This document shows positions 49,927-60,163 of a stretch of 64,000 nt of DNA, in pieces. The notes under the pieces are model-generated. The model ran no database searches and had not been told where the DNA came from. It saw nothing but the letters and a program-made list of their open reading frames with translations. How positions within the stretch are numbered: the first letter of the stretch is position 1; each line of letters begins with the position of its first letter. This DNA is from Rhodobacteraceae bacterium HLUCCA08. Its GTDB lineage: Bacteria; Pseudomonadota; Alphaproteobacteria; Rhodobacterales; Rhodobacteraceae. Location of the stretch: the NCBI GenBank assembly GCA_001314655.1, contig LJSF01000017.1:1-64000 (forward strand), written 5' to 3'. The position numbers and the translations under genes are program-made.

Positions 49927-50880
49927 TCAGCCGTGTCGGCGGCCGGGCTTGCGGGTCAGGGGATGATGCTCCAGCACCAGGTCGCGCAGGTGATCGTCCA
50001 GCACATGGGTGTAGATTTCGGTCGTGGCCACGTCGGCATGGCCCAGCAGGGTCTGGATCGTGCGCAGATCGGCGCCGCCGGCCAGCAGATGGGTGGCGAA
50101 GGCGTGGCGCAGGGTATGCGGCGTGACGCTGTCGGGGGCGATCCCGGCGGCCACGGCCAGCTCCTTGACCAACAGGTAGAACCGGTGCCGGGTCAGGTGT
50201 CCGGCCTTGCCGCGCGACGGGAAAAGATAGGGCGAGGCAGGCTTGCCCCGGGCGCGGGCGGCGTCCTCGGCCCTGTCGCGGGCTTCCAGCCAGGCGGCAA
50301 GCGCGGCGCGGGCGGCGCCCGACAGCGGCACCATGCGTTCCTTGCCGCCCTTGCCGCGCACCAGCAGCATCGCCGGATTGCCGCGGGCCGCCGCCGCCGG
50401 CAATTCGACCAGTTCGCTGACCCGCATGCCGGTGGCATAGAGCAGCTCCATCAGGCAGGTATTGCGCAGGCTGTCGCGGCCATGGTCGCGCGCCGCCCGC
50501 AGCAGCCGGTCGACCTGGTCGGTGGTCAGGGTTCCCGGCAGGCGCCGGTTGCGGCCGGGGCCGGCGATCCGCAGCGCCGGGTTGTCGCGGCGCCAGCCTT
50601 CGTCGAAGGCGAAGCGGTAAAGCTGCCTGATCGCCGACAGCCGCCGGGCGCGGGTCGACCGGGCCAGGCCTTCGGCCTCGAGCGCCACCAGATAGGTTTC
50701 GATCATCGCCTGGTCGGCATCGGCGAAATGGGCGCCCCTGTCGGCCAGCCAATCGGCCAGGGCGACCAGGTCGCGGCCATAGGCCAGGCGGGTATTCGCG
50801 GCGGCGTCCAGTTCGGCGGCGCGCGCCTCGAGAAAGGTCGTGATCCACTGGCCCATGGGCCGGTCGGCGGCAGCGCTCAT
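49927..50880 (-). CDS. xerD: Site-specific tyrosine recombinase XerD
   Basis: 317 aa. N-terminal SAM-like core-binding domain, then catalytic residues Arg (YATGMRVSELV), Lys (VRGKGGKERMVPL), His-x-x-Arg (TPHTLRHAFATHL), His (LGHADVATT) and Tyr (IYTHV). It resolves chromosome dimers with XerC at dif. ATG 50880 overlaps the stop of the upstream gene by 4 bases, so the pair is co-transcribed. Confidence 0.93.
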   Translation of the reverse strand: MSAAADRPMGQWITTFLEARAAELDAAANTRLAYGRDLVALADWLADRGAHFADADQAMIETYLVALEAEGLARSTRARRLSAIRQLYRFAFDEGWRRDNPALRIAGPGRNRRLPGTLTTDQVDRLLRAARDHGRDSLRNTCLMELLYATGMRVSELVELPAAAARGNPAMLLVRGKGGKERMVPLSGAARAALAAWLEARDRAEDAARARGKPASPYLFPSRGKAGHLTRHRFYLLVKELAVAAGIAPDSVTPHTLRHAFATHLLAGGADLRTIQTLLGHADVATTEIYTHVLDDHLRDLVLEHHPLTRKPGRRHG

Positions 50881-52463
50881 CCGGCCGGGTCCAGCAACAG
50901 GAATTGCAGCGCCGACCGGCGGGCCAGATCCTCCAGCCCGACGGCGCGGAACAGCGCCAGCGCGTCGGTGGCCTGCCGCGGATCGCCCTGCACCCCTTCC
51001 GCAAACAGCGCGATCGCCCGCAGCAGCGCCTCGCCCAGGCGGCCATCGGCGGCCATCGCGGTCAGCGGGCCGGGCGGTTCGGCCCCGGTAAAGGCGGCAT
51101 GGACGGCGGATTCGCGCATGCCGCGCGGGGTCATCGCGGATACATCGCCCAGCGCCACGCCGACCAGGAAGGCTTCGCGCCCGTCGGCCGGGGTGGCGTC
51201 CAGCGCGGCGGCTTCGTAGCCGTCGGACAACAGCCCGACGCGAAAGGCGATCGGGCCGGCCGCGCCGCCCAGGTCTTCGTCGGCGATGGCTTGCGCGAAC
51301 AGCCGGGCGAAGGGCACCTGCAGGCGGGCGCCCGACATTTCGTCCCAGGCGGTGACCAGGGCCGGTTCGACCGGCGCGGCGCCGGCCAGCGCGGCCTCCA
51401 GCGCCTGGATCGCCGCGGCGCGTTCCCAGATCCCGCCCGATGCCGCCGGGCGGCGTTCGGTATAAAGGTCCAGCAGCACATTGGCGTCCAGCGCCCCGGC
51501 CCGGGCCAGCCGTTCGGCCGCCTCCAGCCGGGTCTTCCAGCCCATCGTGTCGCGCAGGTCGGCATGAGCGAAGGCGCGCGGCAGATCCACCGTCGACAGC
51601 CCCTCGCCGATCGCTTCGCGCATCCGGAAGACCAGCGGCGAGACCCGGTCGGGGGCGGGCAGGGGGGCCGCGCCTTCGAACAATTCGGGGTCCAGGAACC
51701 GGGCCAGCAGGTCCGCATCGGCGGGGTCGATATCGCCCAGCGCGGTTCCGACATCCAGCGTCAGCGCCGCCGCGGACCAGTCCCCGGCCCGCGCGAGGCA
51801 GAAGATACGGGCGGCCGGGGTGCCGGAAACCTCGGGCTTTTCCATCAGCGCGGCACAGGCGGCGGCTTCGGTCCCGGTCAGCAGCGTGACATCGAACAGC
51901 CGCCGGAACAGCGGCCCGGTATCGGCGCCGGCGGCCTGCAGCATGGATTGCGCGGGGTCGATCACCCCGAGGTCCAGCAACTTGTCCACCCGGGCGATGA
52001 ACAGCGCCCCGTCCGGGCCGGCGCCGAGCGGCGGATCGGCCTCGGCCAGCATCATCGTGACCATGAAATCGCGAATCGCAGGGAGGGTCTCGACCGGGTC
52101 GGCGGCGATCAGCGTGACAAGCGTGTCGACATCCGAGCCGGCCCAAAGATCGTGCGGCAGCCCGGTCACCGAGGGCGGCAACAGCCCGATCGGATCGGGA
52201 GAGACCGCGCCAAGCGGTAAGGCGGTGACCTCGGGCGGCAAGGCGCCGCCGGTCACCGGGGCTTCGTCGGCGGGCACCTGGCGGGTGGGGCGGCTGCCCG
52301 GGTCGGAAATGGCGCCGATCCCGCCCGGGGCGAGCAGGGCCGCGGGCGCGACCGTGTCGCTGAGCCAGTCGATCGCCGAAAGCGGTTCACCCGGCGGATC
52401 GGCATCCTGGGCCAGGGCGGCCGGTGCGCAGATCAGGACAAGGACAGGGGCGAAACGCAACAT
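50877..52463 (-). CDS. Hypothetical exported protein beside xerD/aroK
   Basis: 528 aa, no recognised domain. A signal peptide (MLRFAPVLVLICAPAALA-QD) precedes a proline-rich linker (~20-110) and alpha-helical repeats rich in Ala/Leu, in the style of TPR-like scaffolds (ALMEKPEVSGTPAARIFCLARAGDW). Probably periplasmic. It shares an operon with xerD (4-base overlap) and lies 4 bases after a 51-aa membrane protein gene. Confidence 0.8.
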   Translation of the reverse strand: MLRFAPVLVLICAPAALAQDADPPGEPLSAIDWLSDTVAPAALLAPGGIGAISDPGSRPTRQVPADEAPVTGGALPPEVTALPLGAVSPDPIGLLPPSVTGLPHDLWAGSDVDTLVTLIAADPVETLPAIRDFMVTMMLAEADPPLGAGPDGALFIARVDKLLDLGVIDPAQSMLQAAGADTGPLFRRLFDVTLLTGTEAAACAALMEKPEVSGTPAARIFCLARAGDWSAAALTLDVGTALGDIDPADADLLARFLDPELFEGAAPLPAPDRVSPLVFRMREAIGEGLSTVDLPRAFAHADLRDTMGWKTRLEAAERLARAGALDANVLLDLYTERRPAASGGIWERAAAIQALEAALAGAAPVEPALVTAWDEMSGARLQVPFARLFAQAIADEDLGGAAGPIAFRVGLLSDGYEAAALDATPADGREAFLVGVALGDVSAMTPRGMRESAVHAAFTGAEPPGPLTAMAADGRLGEALLRAIALFAEGVQGDPRQATDALALFRAVGLEDLARRSALQFLLLDPAG

Positions 52464-52467
52464 CGGC

Positions 52468-52623
52468 TTACTCGGGCTCCAGGGTCACGGGCTTGATCAC
52501 CTGCTCGACCGGGGGGGCGAAATCCTCGGCAAAGAAGATCGGCCCCAGATAGGCATAGGCGACAAAGGCGATCGCGGCCAGCACCGCCAATGCGAACACG
52601 AGCTTGATCAATCGCCATACCAT
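52468..52623 (-). CDS. Small single-pass membrane protein
   Basis: 51 aa. ATG 52623 follows AGGA by 4 bases. A hydrophobic helix (LIKLVFALAVLAAIAFVAYAYL) is followed by an acidic tail (FAEDFAPPVEQVIKPVTLEPE-type). It begins the operon with the exported hypothetical protein and xerD and is divergent from aroK. Function unknown. Confidence 0.72.
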   Translation of the reverse strand: MVWRLIKLVFALAVLAAIAFVAYAYLGPIFFAEDFAPPVEQVIKPVTLEPE

Positions 52624-52801
52624 TCGTCCTGCCTCGCTTTTCCGGTATGCCTGCGGTCGGGTGGCGATCTGTCTTGTCGCCTTGATCCGCTTTATATATC
52701 CCCCGATCGGCAATATCACGCCAAAGTGGCAGGATTTTTCGACCACCGGCGGTGCGGTGCCGACAGGGGGCGAAACGGGGGCGAATGGGGGGCGACAGGC
52801 G

Positions 52802-53380
52802 ATGACCGATTCGACGGAACAGGCGGCAGCCCGGTTCGGACGGTTGACGCGGACGGTGGCCCTGGTCGGGATGATGGGCTCGGGCAAATCCGCCATCGGC
52901 CGGGCGCTGGCGGCGCGGCTGGAGGTGCCCTTCGTCGATTCCGATGCCGAGATCGAGGCGGCGGCCAAGGCCACGATCCCCGAGATTTTCGCCCGTGACG
53001 GCGAGGCGTTCTTTCGCGACCGCGAGGCCGAGGTGATCGCCCGGCTGCTGCGCGGAGCGCCCGGGGTGCTGTCGACCGGCGGCGGCGCCTATCTGGCCGA
53101 ACGCAACCGCATCGCGATCAGCCGCACCGGCGTGGCGCTGTGGCTGGATGCGGATCTGGACATCCTGTGGGAAAGGGTCCGGCACAAATCGACTCGCCCG
53201 CTGTTGCGCACCGCCGATCCGCGCGCCACCCTGGCCGCGCTGCTGCGCGCGCGCGCGCCGATCTATGCCCTGGCCGAGTTGCGCGCCGAAGCCGATCCGG
53301 GGTTCAGCATCGAGGCCATGACCGACCGCGTCCTGGCCGTGCTGGCCAGCCGCCCCGACATCCTGGAGCCCGCGCCATGA
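52802..53380 (+). CDS. aroK: Shikimate kinase
   Basis: 192 aa. Phosphorylates shikimate in aromatic amino acid synthesis. P-loop GMMGSGKS (23-30), shikimate-binding DSDAEIE and FRDREAEV, glycine loop STGGGAYL, and LID arginine TRPLLR. ATG 52802 is placed at the usual distance before the P-loop. ATGA overlap with aroB. Confidence 0.96.
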   Translation: MTDSTEQAAARFGRLTRTVALVGMMGSGKSAIGRALAARLEVPFVDSDAEIEAAAKATIPEIFARDGEAFFRDREAEVIARLLRGAPGVLSTGGGAYLAERNRIAISRTGVALWLDADLDILWERVRHKSTRPLLRTADPRATLAALLRARAPIYALAELRAEADPGFSIEAMTDRVLAVLASRPDILEPAP

Positions 53381-54492
53381 CCGCCATCGAAACCGTCCGC
53401 GTCGACCTGCCGGGGCGCGCCTACGACATCCGTATCGGGACCGGGCTGGTGGCCCGCGCCGGGGCCGAGATCGCGCCGCTTTTGCGCCGCCCCCGGGTCG
53501 TCGTGATCACCGAGGACAACGTCGCCGCGGCCCATCTGGAGGCGCTGCGGGCCGGGCTGGCTGCCGCCGGGATCACGGCCGAGGCGCTGATCCTGCCGCC
53601 GGGCGAGGCGACGAAAGGCTGGGCCCAGCTCGAACGCTGCGTCGAATGGCTGCTGGCGCAGAAGGTCGAGCGCGGCGATGTGGTGGTGGCCTTCGGCGGC
53701 GGCGTGATCGGCGATCTTGCGGGCTTCGCGGCGGCGGTGCTGCGGCGCGGGGTCCGCTTCGTGCAGCTGCCGACCTCGCTTCTGGCGCAGGTCGACAGCT
53801 CGGTCGGGGGCAAGACCGGGATCAACACCGCCCATGGCAAGAACCTGGCCGGCGCCTTTCATCAGCCGTCGCTGGTGCTGGCCGATACCGGTCTGCTGGC
53901 GACCATGCCCCGGCGCGATTTCCTGTCCGGCTATGGCGAGGTGGTGAAATACGGGCTGCTGGGCGATGCGGACTTCTTCGCCTGGCTCGAAGGCAATGGC
54001 CCGCGGCTGCGCGACGACATGGACGCGCTGATCCATGCCGTCAAACGGTCGGTCGAGATGAAGGCCGAAATCGTCATGCGCGACGAGACCGAACAGGGCG
54101 ACCGGGCGCTGCTGAACCTGGGCCATACCTTCTGCCACGCGCTGGAGGCCGCGACGGGCTATTCCGACCGGCTGCTGCATGGCGAAGGGGTGGCGATCGG
54201 CTGTGCCCTGGCTTTCGAGACCTCGGCCCGGCTGGGACTGTGCAGCCAGGAAGAGCCGAGCCGCGTGCGCGCGCACCTGGACGCCATGGGAATGAAGAAG
54301 GACCTGGCCGACATTCCCGGCGATCTGCCGGACGCCGCGGGGCTTCTGGCGCTGATGGCGCAGGACAAGAAGGTGGTCGACGGCCGGCTGCGCTTCATCA
54401 TGGTGCGTGGCATCGGGGAGGCTTTCGTGACCTCCGAAGTGCCGGGCGCGGTGGTGGAGGAGGTTCTTGCCGCCGCGCTGCGCGGCGCGTGA
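53377..54492 (+). CDS. aroB: 3-dehydroquinate synthase
   Basis: 371 aa. Second step of the shikimate pathway. NAD-binding GGGVIGDLAGFAAA, the PTSLLAQVDSSVGGKTGIN block, and metal ligands in SGYGEVVKYG, LNLGHTFCHALE and LLHGEGVAIG. Couples to aroK, the two steps flanking the pathway entry. The 230-base gap after it holds a nested inverted repeat (CCCTGCGGG 54564-54572 with CCCGCAGGG 54612-54620, enclosing GCGGCG/CGCCGC) that may act as its 3' end. Confidence 0.97.
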   Translation: MTAIETVRVDLPGRAYDIRIGTGLVARAGAEIAPLLRRPRVVVITEDNVAAAHLEALRAGLAAAGITAEALILPPGEATKGWAQLERCVEWLLAQKVERGDVVVAFGGGVIGDLAGFAAAVLRRGVRFVQLPTSLLAQVDSSVGGKTGINTAHGKNLAGAFHQPSLVLADTGLLATMPRRDFLSGYGEVVKYGLLGDADFFAWLEGNGPRLRDDMDALIHAVKRSVEMKAEIVMRDETEQGDRALLNLGHTFCHALEAATGYSDRLLHGEGVAIGCALAFETSARLGLCSQEEPSRVRAHLDAMGMKKDLADIPGDLPDAAGLLALMAQDKKVVDGRLRFIMVRGIGEAFVTSEVPGAVVEEVLAAALRGA

Positions 54493-54663
54493 CCCGCGGA
54501 CCGGTCGTCCCGGGCTTCGGTCGCGGCCCGGGACGGATTGCGGTGCTTCGACAGTCGGCGTGACCCTGCGGGCCGCTGTTCGGCGGCGCGGTGACGCCGC
54601 GATCCGGATGACCCGCAGGGCTGAACCGTCCCGGATCTGCGGATGCCGCTGGCCGTGAAATGC

Positions 54664-54689
54664 AAAAAGGCCGCCCTACAGGCGGCCTT
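54664..54689 (-). terminator. Intrinsic terminator of ssb
   Basis: On the minus strand AAGGCCGCC-TGTAG-GGCGGCCTT runs into a T-tract, 35 bases after the ssb stop codon. Confidence 0.9.
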
Positions 54690-54723
54690 CGCGATGTTCG
54701 GCCGGTCCGCGACCTGGAGCGCC

Positions 54724-55200
54724 CTAGAACGGGATGTCGTCATCCATGTCGCCGCCGCCGGACGGGCCGCTGTCGTAGCCGCCGCCATAGCTTGGGCCGC
54801 TGCCACCGCGATCCTCCTGGTAGTTTCCGCCACCGCCACCACCTTCGCCCCGGCCGTCGAGCATGGTCAATTCGGACCGGTAGGGGCGCAGCACGACCTC
54901 GGTCGAATAGCGGTCGGCGCCGGACTGGTCCTGCCATTTGCGGGTTTCCAGCTGCCCCTCGATATAGACCTTGGAGCCCTTCTTGAGATATTGCTCGGCC
55001 ACCCGCGCCAGGGGTTCCGAGAAGATCGCGACGGAATGCCATTCGGTGCGCTCGCGCCGTTCGCCGGTATTGCGGTCCTTCCAGTTTTCCGAGGTGGCGA
55101 TGCGCAGGTTGACCACCTTGCCGCCGTTCTGGAACGTCCGCACCTCGGGGTCGCGGCCCAGATTGCCGATCAGAATTACCTTGTTCACGGACCCGGCCAT
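54724..55200 (-). CDS. ssb: Single-stranded DNA-binding protein
   Basis: 158 aa. OB fold start [16 protein letters not shown] and [27 protein letters not shown]; Gly-rich linker; the acidic tip DDDIPF that docks repair and replication partners. Full length. Confidence 0.97.
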   Translation of the reverse strand: MAGSVNKVILIGNLGRDPEVRTFQNGGKVVNLRIATSENWKDRNTGERRERTEWHSVAIFSEPLARVAEQYLKKGSKVYIEGQLETRKWQDQSGADRYSTEVVLRPYRSELTMLDGRGEGGGGGGNYQEDRGGSGPSYGGGYDSGPSGGGDMDDDIPF

Positions 55201-55340
55201 GCCGCCCTCCTGTCGATTCCCGCAGTTTCGCTTTTACACCACCTGCGCAGGGTGAACGGAAGCCCAAATGCCGGAGGTGATCTATGGATTCGGCCGCCGC
55301 TTTGGCCTAGACTGCGCGAAACCATCTTCGGGGGACAGTG

Positions 55341-55943
55341 ATGGGGTTCATGCGTTTGGTCGTGGCCGCGGGTTGCGCGGCCGGGATGGTCGGGGCGGAT
55401 CTGGCGATGGCCGAGACGACGCTGTCGACCCGCACGCGCACCCAGCTTCTGTCGTCGCAGCTCGATGTGCTCGATGGCCGCGCGGCCCAGCAATACGCCA
55501 ATTCCGTGCGCCTGCAGCCGCCGCAGGTCGAGGTGCCCTCGGCCGCCGATGAGGGGCCGGCCTATAGCGGCGGCTATCGCGGACCTTTCCTGGACCTGGC
55601 GCGATCCGCGGCGCGGCGCCACGACGTGCCCGAGGACCTGTTCCTGCGCCTGGTGCAGCAGGAATCGGCCTGGAACGCACGGGCCCTGTCCCATGCCGGG
55701 GCGCAGGGGCTGGCCCAGCTGATGCCCGGCACGGCGCGTTTCCTTGGGGTGCGCGATGCCTGGGACCCGGCGCAGAACCTCGATGGCGGGGCACGCTACC
55801 TGCGGATGCAATACGAGGAATTCGGCTCCTGGCGGCTGGCGCTGGCCGCCTACAATGCCGGGCCGGAGGCGGTGCGGCGGCATGGCGGCGTGCCGCCCTA
55901 CACCGAAACCCGCAACTACGTCCGGATCATCTGGGGCGGTTGA
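55341..55943 (+). CDS. Lytic transglycosylase (Slt/GH23 family)
   Basis: 200 aa. Signal peptide ([23 protein letters not shown]) and a C-terminal SLT domain with the catalytic Glu in [14 protein letters not shown], then [13 protein letters not shown] and [11 protein letters not shown]. Cleaves murein glycan strands in the periplasm. ATG 55341 follows GGGGGAC by 5 bases. Confidence 0.92.
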   Translation: MGFMRLVVAAGCAAGMVGADLAMAETTLSTRTRTQLLSSQLDVLDGRAAQQYANSVRLQPPQVEVPSAADEGPAYSGGYRGPFLDLARSAARRHDVPEDLFLRLVQQESAWNARALSHAGAQGLAQLMPGTARFLGVRDAWDPAQNLDGGARYLRMQYEEFGSWRLALAAYNAGPEAVRRHGGVPPYTETRNYVRIIWGG

Positions 55944-55955
55944 ACCCGGTGCGAC

Positions 55956-55985
55956 GGGCAAGAAAATTTCGTAATTTTCTTGCCC
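55956..55985. terminator. Bidirectional terminator with an A/T-rich stem
   Basis: A perfect 13-bp stem, GGGCAAGAAAATT-TCGT-AATTTTCTTGCCC, lies between the convergent transglycosylase and AraC genes, 7 bases from the AraC stop. Symmetry gives both strands a usable hairpin. Confidence 0.8.
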
Positions 55986-55992
55986 CCCGGGA

Positions 55993-56850
55993 TCAGCCGA
56001 GCGGCATGTAGCGCCGGACCGGCCGGCTTGGCGCGGGTGCGTTGGCCAGCGGCCCCTTGCGGCGGAAGGCGGTCGGCGTCGTCCCGGTCCGGCCCTGGAA
56101 GGCACGGCTGAAATAGGCGGCCGAGGCGAAGCCCAGATCGGTGGCGATCTGGTTCACCGGCAGGTCGCTGTCGCGCAGCAGGATGCGTGCCTCGAACAGG
56201 ATCCGGTCATTGAGAAGGTCGAGCGCCGAGCGCCCGCAGGTCTGTTTGCAGCACCGGGTCAGGTGGGTCGGGGTCACGCCCAGGGCACGGGCATAATCGC
56301 CCACCCCCAGGGGTTTGCGGAAATCCCGTTCGACAAGATCGGTAAAGGCGGCGACCAGGCGGGCGGCGCTGGTTTCGGCACGGGCATCGGCGGCATCGCG
56401 ATCGCGCGCCGCCAGCTGCCGTTCGAAGAACACCGACAGCAGCCCCAACTGATAAAGCGCGGCGCGGTCATGACCCGGGGCGCTGGAGCCGAGTTCGCGT
56501 TCGAGATTGTCCAGATGCGTCGCCAGATCCTTTTGCGCGATCACGTCGCGCAGCCGCAGATGCACCGGTTCTTCGGGCCAGTCCATGGCCATGGCGCGGG
56601 GGATGGTCAGCATCTGGCCGAAGACCGTGGGTCCGACCTCGATCCCGTACATGGTGCCGGCGGGAACGAAGATCAGGTTGTTCGGCCCGTAGCCCGAGGT
56701 CAGACCGGCCACGGTGACCCGGCCCTGGCCGCGGGCGATGAAGATCATCCGCGGGCTGCGGTGCGAGCGCATCGCCTCGGTCCGCCACTTGCCCTGGGCG
56801 GGATTCATGCCGATGGCGGTCAGGGCAAGGGATTCCCCGGTTTCGATCAT
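55993..56850 (-). CDS. AraC-family transcriptional regulator
   Basis: 285 aa. An N-terminal cupin-like sensor ([28 protein letters not shown]) is followed by the two AraC helix-turn-helices ([21 protein letters not shown] and [20 protein letters not shown]-type). The ligand and targets are unknown. ATG 56850 was preferred to GTG 56856 because GGGGGA lies 7 bases before it. Confidence 0.9.
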   Translation of the reverse strand: MIETGESLALTAIGMNPAQGKWRTEAMRSHRSPRMIFIARGQGRVTVAGLTSGYGPNNLIFVPAGTMYGIEVGPTVFGQMLTIPRAMAMDWPEEPVHLRLRDVIAQKDLATHLDNLERELGSSAPGHDRAALYQLGLLSVFFERQLAARDRDAADARAETSAARLVAAFTDLVERDFRKPLGVGDYARALGVTPTHLTRCCKQTCGRSALDLLNDRILFEARILLRDSDLPVNQIATDLGFASAAYFSRAFQGRTGTTPTAFRRKGPLANAPAPSRPVRRYMPLG

Positions 56851-56955
56851 GTTCACATCCCCCGATGTCGGATATGTGCAAGTCTGGACCCTGGCCAGCC
56901 CGCGATCAAGCGGACATTCGGCGACACAGCGTTTCGCGGCCGCAAAACCGGGGGA

Positions 56956-57828
56956 TCACTCTGTGGACGGGATGTGGACAGGTCGCCAGGCGCCCATCCG
57001 GGCCCGCGCCCAGGTGCGCTGGCGCTTGGCATATTGCCGGCTGGCGGTGATCGCCGCCGTGCGGGCGGCATCCAGCGACAGCTCGCCCCGGACATGGGCG
57101 ACCAGTTCGCGGGCACCGATCGCCTTGGAGGCCGGTGCGGCGGGGTCGAAATCCGGGGCCATCGCCCGGGCTTCGTCCAGGGCGCCGGCCTCCAGCATCC
57201 GGTCGAACCGGGCCGCGATCCGGGCGTTCAGCCAGGCCGCATCCGGCATCAGCGCGATCGGATCGGCCTGCGACAGGGGCAGGTCCGGCGGCGGCGTGTC
57301 GGCCTGCCAGGCGCGGATCGACCGGCCGGTGGCGCGCCGGACCTCCCAGGCGCGCTGGACCCGGGCGCGGTTGCGCAGATCCAGCCCGGCGCGGGTGTCG
57401 GCATCCAGCGCCTCGACCAGGGCGGGCAGGGGCAGGGCGTCGCCCTCGGCCCGGATCGCCGGCGGGGTCGGCGGGATTTCGGCCAGCCCCTCGGTCAGGG
57501 CAGCGAAATAGAGCCCGGTGCCGCCGGTGATGATCGGCCGCTCCGTCCCGGCCAGAAAGCGGCGCATATCGCGCAGCCAGGCGCCGGCCGAATAGGGCCG
57601 ATCGGGGTCGAGAAAGCCGTAGAGCGCGTGAGGCGCCCGGGCCCGGTCCGCTTGTGTGGGTTGCGCCGTCAGCACCTCCCAGCCGCGATAGACCTGCAGC
57701 GCATCGGCATTGACGACGATGCCGCCCCGGGTTTCGGCGATCCGCAGGGCAAGCTCGGACTTGCCGCTGGCGGTGGGGCCGAAGATCAGGACCGGACGGT
57801 CGTCGGACAGGCAGGACAGGTCGATCAT
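56956..57828 (-). CDS. miaA: tRNA dimethylallyltransferase
   Basis: 290 aa. Adds the dimethylallyl group to A37 of tRNAs that read UNN codons. P-loop [11 protein letters not shown] near residue 18, [13 protein letters not shown], and the tRNA-contact [14 protein letters not shown] 57828 has no strong ribosome-binding site. Divergent from pyrH with a 75-base spacer. Confidence 0.95.
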   Translation of the reverse strand: MIDLSCLSDDRPVLIFGPTASGKSELALRIAETRGGIVVNADALQVYRGWEVLTAQPTQADRARAPHALYGFLDPDRPYSAGAWLRDMRRFLAGTERPIITGGTGLYFAALTEGLAEIPPTPPAIRAEGDALPLPALVEALDADTRAGLDLRNRARVQRAWEVRRATGRSIRAWQADTPPPDLPLSQADPIALMPDAAWLNARIAARFDRMLEAGALDEARAMAPDFDPAAPASKAIGARELVAHVRGELSLDAARTAAITASRQYAKRQRTWARARMGAWRPVHIPSTE

Positions 57829-57903
57829 CACGCGCGTTTCATGCCATTGCACCTGCCCCCCTTTTGGGACATTTTGCGCCCGACGCAAAGCAGGAGACCC
57901 GCG

Positions 57904-58629
57904 ATGACCGACACCGACCAGACGGCGTTCAAACGGGTCCTGCTGAAGATCTCGGGCGAGGCGCTGATGGGCGACCAGGGCTATGGCCTGCACCCGCCCA
58001 CGGTCGAACGGATCGCCCGCGAGGTCCAGTCGGTCCAGCGGATGGGCGTCGAGATCTGCATGGTGATCGGCGGCGGCAACATCTTTCGCGGTCTCGCCGG
58101 CAGCGCCCAGGGGATGGAGCGGACGACCGCCGATTACATGGGCATGCTGGCCACGGTGATGAACGCCCTGGCGATGCAGAGCGCGCTGGAAGGGCTGGGT
58201 GTCTTCACCCGGGTGATCACCGCGATCCGCATGGACGAGGTGGCCGAGCCCTATATCCGCCGCCGCGCCGTGCGGCACCTGGAAAAGGGCCGGGTGGTGA
58301 TCTTTGCCGCCGGCACCGGCAATCCCTATTTCACCACCGACACCGCGGCCACGTTGCGGGCCAGCGAAATGGCCTGCGAGGCGATCTTCAAGGGCACCAA
58401 GGTCGACGGGGTCTATGACAAGGACCCGGTCAAGCATGCCGATGCCAGGCGCTATGACACGGTGACCTATGACGAGGTGCTGCAAAAGCACCTTGGGGTC
58501 ATGGATGCCAGCGCCATCGCCCTGGCCCGCGACAACGATCTGCCGATCATCGTGTTTTCGCTGGATGAACCGGGCGGCTTCAAGGGGATCCTGAAGGGCG
58601 AAGGCACCTATACCAAGGTTCATGAGTGA
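57904..58629 (+). CDS. pyrH: UMP kinase
   Basis: 241 aa. [14 protein letters not shown] start, [11 protein letters not shown] site and [15 protein letters not shown] close to the ATP pocket. Phosphorylates UMP to UDP for RNA and cell-wall precursors. AGGAG lies 7 bases before ATG 57904. First gene of the conserved pyrH-frr-uppS-cdsA-dxr-rseP-bamA block. Confidence 0.97.
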   Translation: MTDTDQTAFKRVLLKISGEALMGDQGYGLHPPTVERIAREVQSVQRMGVEICMVIGGGNIFRGLAGSAQGMERTTADYMGMLATVMNALAMQSALEGLGVFTRVITAIRMDEVAEPYIRRRAVRHLEKGRVVIFAAGTGNPYFTTDTAATLRASEMACEAIFKGTKVDGVYDKDPVKHADARRYDTVTYDEVLQKHLGVMDASAIALARDNDLPIIVFSLDEPGGFKGILKGEGTYTKVHE

Positions 58630-58805
58630 CGGGACGCGCACTCTTCGCTTGGTCGACCGGCGGTCAGGTGCCGGCCAGCAGGATCCCGAATGGGCCGCCT
58701 GCACCTGCGTTGCACCGCTGGTGGGCCGGTTTTGCGAACGGTGCTCTATACAACAGGCGCGCCGAAGGGCTATAGCAGGCAAAACCGAAGCGACAGAGCA
58801 GTCCA

Positions 58806-59372
58806 ATGTCCGACGATTTCGAACTCGATACCGATGACCTGACCCGCCGGATGGACGGAGCCATTGCCGCCTTGCGCACCGAATTCGCGTCCCTCAGAAC
58901 CGGCCGTGCCTCGGCCTCGATGCTGGAGCCGGTGATGGTCGACGCCTATGGCAGCCCGACCCCGATCAACCAGGTCGGCACCGTCAACGTGCCCGAACCG
59001 CGCATGGTCACCATCAATGTCTGGGACAAGGGCCTGGTCGGCAAGGTGGAAAAGGCGATCCGCGAAAGCGGGCTGGGCATCAACCCGCAGCTCAACGGCA
59101 CCATCATCATGCTGCCGATCCCCGAGTTGAACGAGGAACGCCGCCGCGAACTGACCAAGGTCGCGGCGCAATATGCCGAACATGCCCGGGTCGCGGTCCG
59201 CAACGTGCGCCGCGACGGGATGGACCAGGTCAAGAAGGCCAAGGCCGACGGTCTGATGTCCGAGGACGACCAGAAATTCTGGGAAGACGAAGTGCAGGCC
59301 CTGACCGACCGCTTCATCGCCCAGGTGGACGAGGCGCTCGAGACCAAGCAAGGCGAAATCATGCAGGTCTGA
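58806..59372 (+). CDS. frr: Ribosome recycling factor
   Basis: 188 aa. RRF family: [39 protein letters not shown], and [20 protein letters not shown]. Splits post-termination ribosomes with EF-G. The 176-base spacer from pyrH shows no clear feature. Confidence 0.98.
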   Translation: MSDDFELDTDDLTRRMDGAIAALRTEFASLRTGRASASMLEPVMVDAYGSPTPINQVGTVNVPEPRMVTINVWDKGLVGKVEKAIRESGLGINPQLNGTIIMLPIPELNEERRRELTKVAAQYAEHARVAVRNVRRDGMDQVKKAKADGLMSEDDQKFWEDEVQALTDRFIAQVDEALETKQGEIMQV

Positions 59373-59433
59373 TCATAATGGGGTCACCTTTTCGCGGTAG
59401 GCCCCGCATCGGACCGCAGACAGGAGCGCAGGA

Positions 59434-60159
59434 ATGGCCAGGGATTTGACCGAGCAGGGTCCCGCACATGTGGCGATCATCATGGACGGGAACGGCCGCT
59501 GGGCGCAGATGCGCGGGCGACCGCGGCTGTTCGGCCATCATGCCGGTGCCCGCCGGGTCCGCGAGATCGTCGAGGCCTGTCCCGATCACGGGGTCAAATA
59601 CCTGACCATCTTCGCCTTTTCGACCGAGAACTGGAAACGCACCCAGGCCGAAGTCGCCGGGCTGATGAAGCTGTTCCGCCGCTATATCGAACGCGAGGCG
59701 CAGGATCTGTTGCGCAACGGCGTGCGGGTGCGGTTCATCGGCGACCGGGTGCGGCTGGATGACCGGCTGGTCCAGTTGATGGATGATCTCGAACTGATGA
59801 CCGCCGACAATGACCGCGTCCACCTGACCGTGGCGATCAATTACGGCGGCCGGGACGAGGTCGCCCGCGCCACGCGCCGGCTGGCCCATGATGTCGCGCA
59901 GGGCAAGCTCGACCCGCGCGAGGTGAACGACGAAACCCTTCCGCGATACCTCGATACCTGCATGCTGCCCGATCCCGACCTGGTGATCCGCACCAGCGGC
60001 GAGGCGCGGATTTCCAACTTTCTTCTGTGGCAATCGGCCTATTCGGAATACGAATTCGTCGACACACTCTGGCCCGATTTCACCCGCGATGAATTCGCCC
60101 GGGTGCTGGGCGGTTTCGCGACCCGTGACCGCCGCTTCGGGGCGGTCCGGGCAGGCTGA
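59434..60159 (+). CDS. uppS: Isoprenyl transferase (undecaprenyl diphosphate synthase)
   Basis: 241 aa. Catalytic HVAIIMDGNGRWA motif, FAFSTENWKR, and LVIRTSGEARISNFLLWQ. Makes the C55 carrier for peptidoglycan. AGGAGCGCAGGA precedes ATG 59434. Confidence 0.97.
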   Translation: MARDLTEQGPAHVAIIMDGNGRWAQMRGRPRLFGHHAGARRVREIVEACPDHGVKYLTIFAFSTENWKRTQAEVAGLMKLFRRYIEREAQDLLRNGVRVRFIGDRVRLDDRLVQLMDDLELMTADNDRVHLTVAINYGGRDEVARATRRLAHDVAQGKLDPREVNDETLPRYLDTCMLPDPDLVIRTSGEARISNFLLWQSAYSEYEFVDTLWPDFTRDEFARVLGGFATRDRRFGAVRAG

Positions 60160-60163
60160 CGGG

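Noticed and set aside
49906-52220. Long plus-strand frames opposite xerD and the exported hypothetical protein
   Set aside because: Shadows in other frames; no ribosome-binding sites or domains.
56263-57903. Long upstream extension of the pyrH frame across miaA and AraC
   Set aside because: Covered by two certain minus-strand genes; PyrH has its normal start with AGGAG at 57904.
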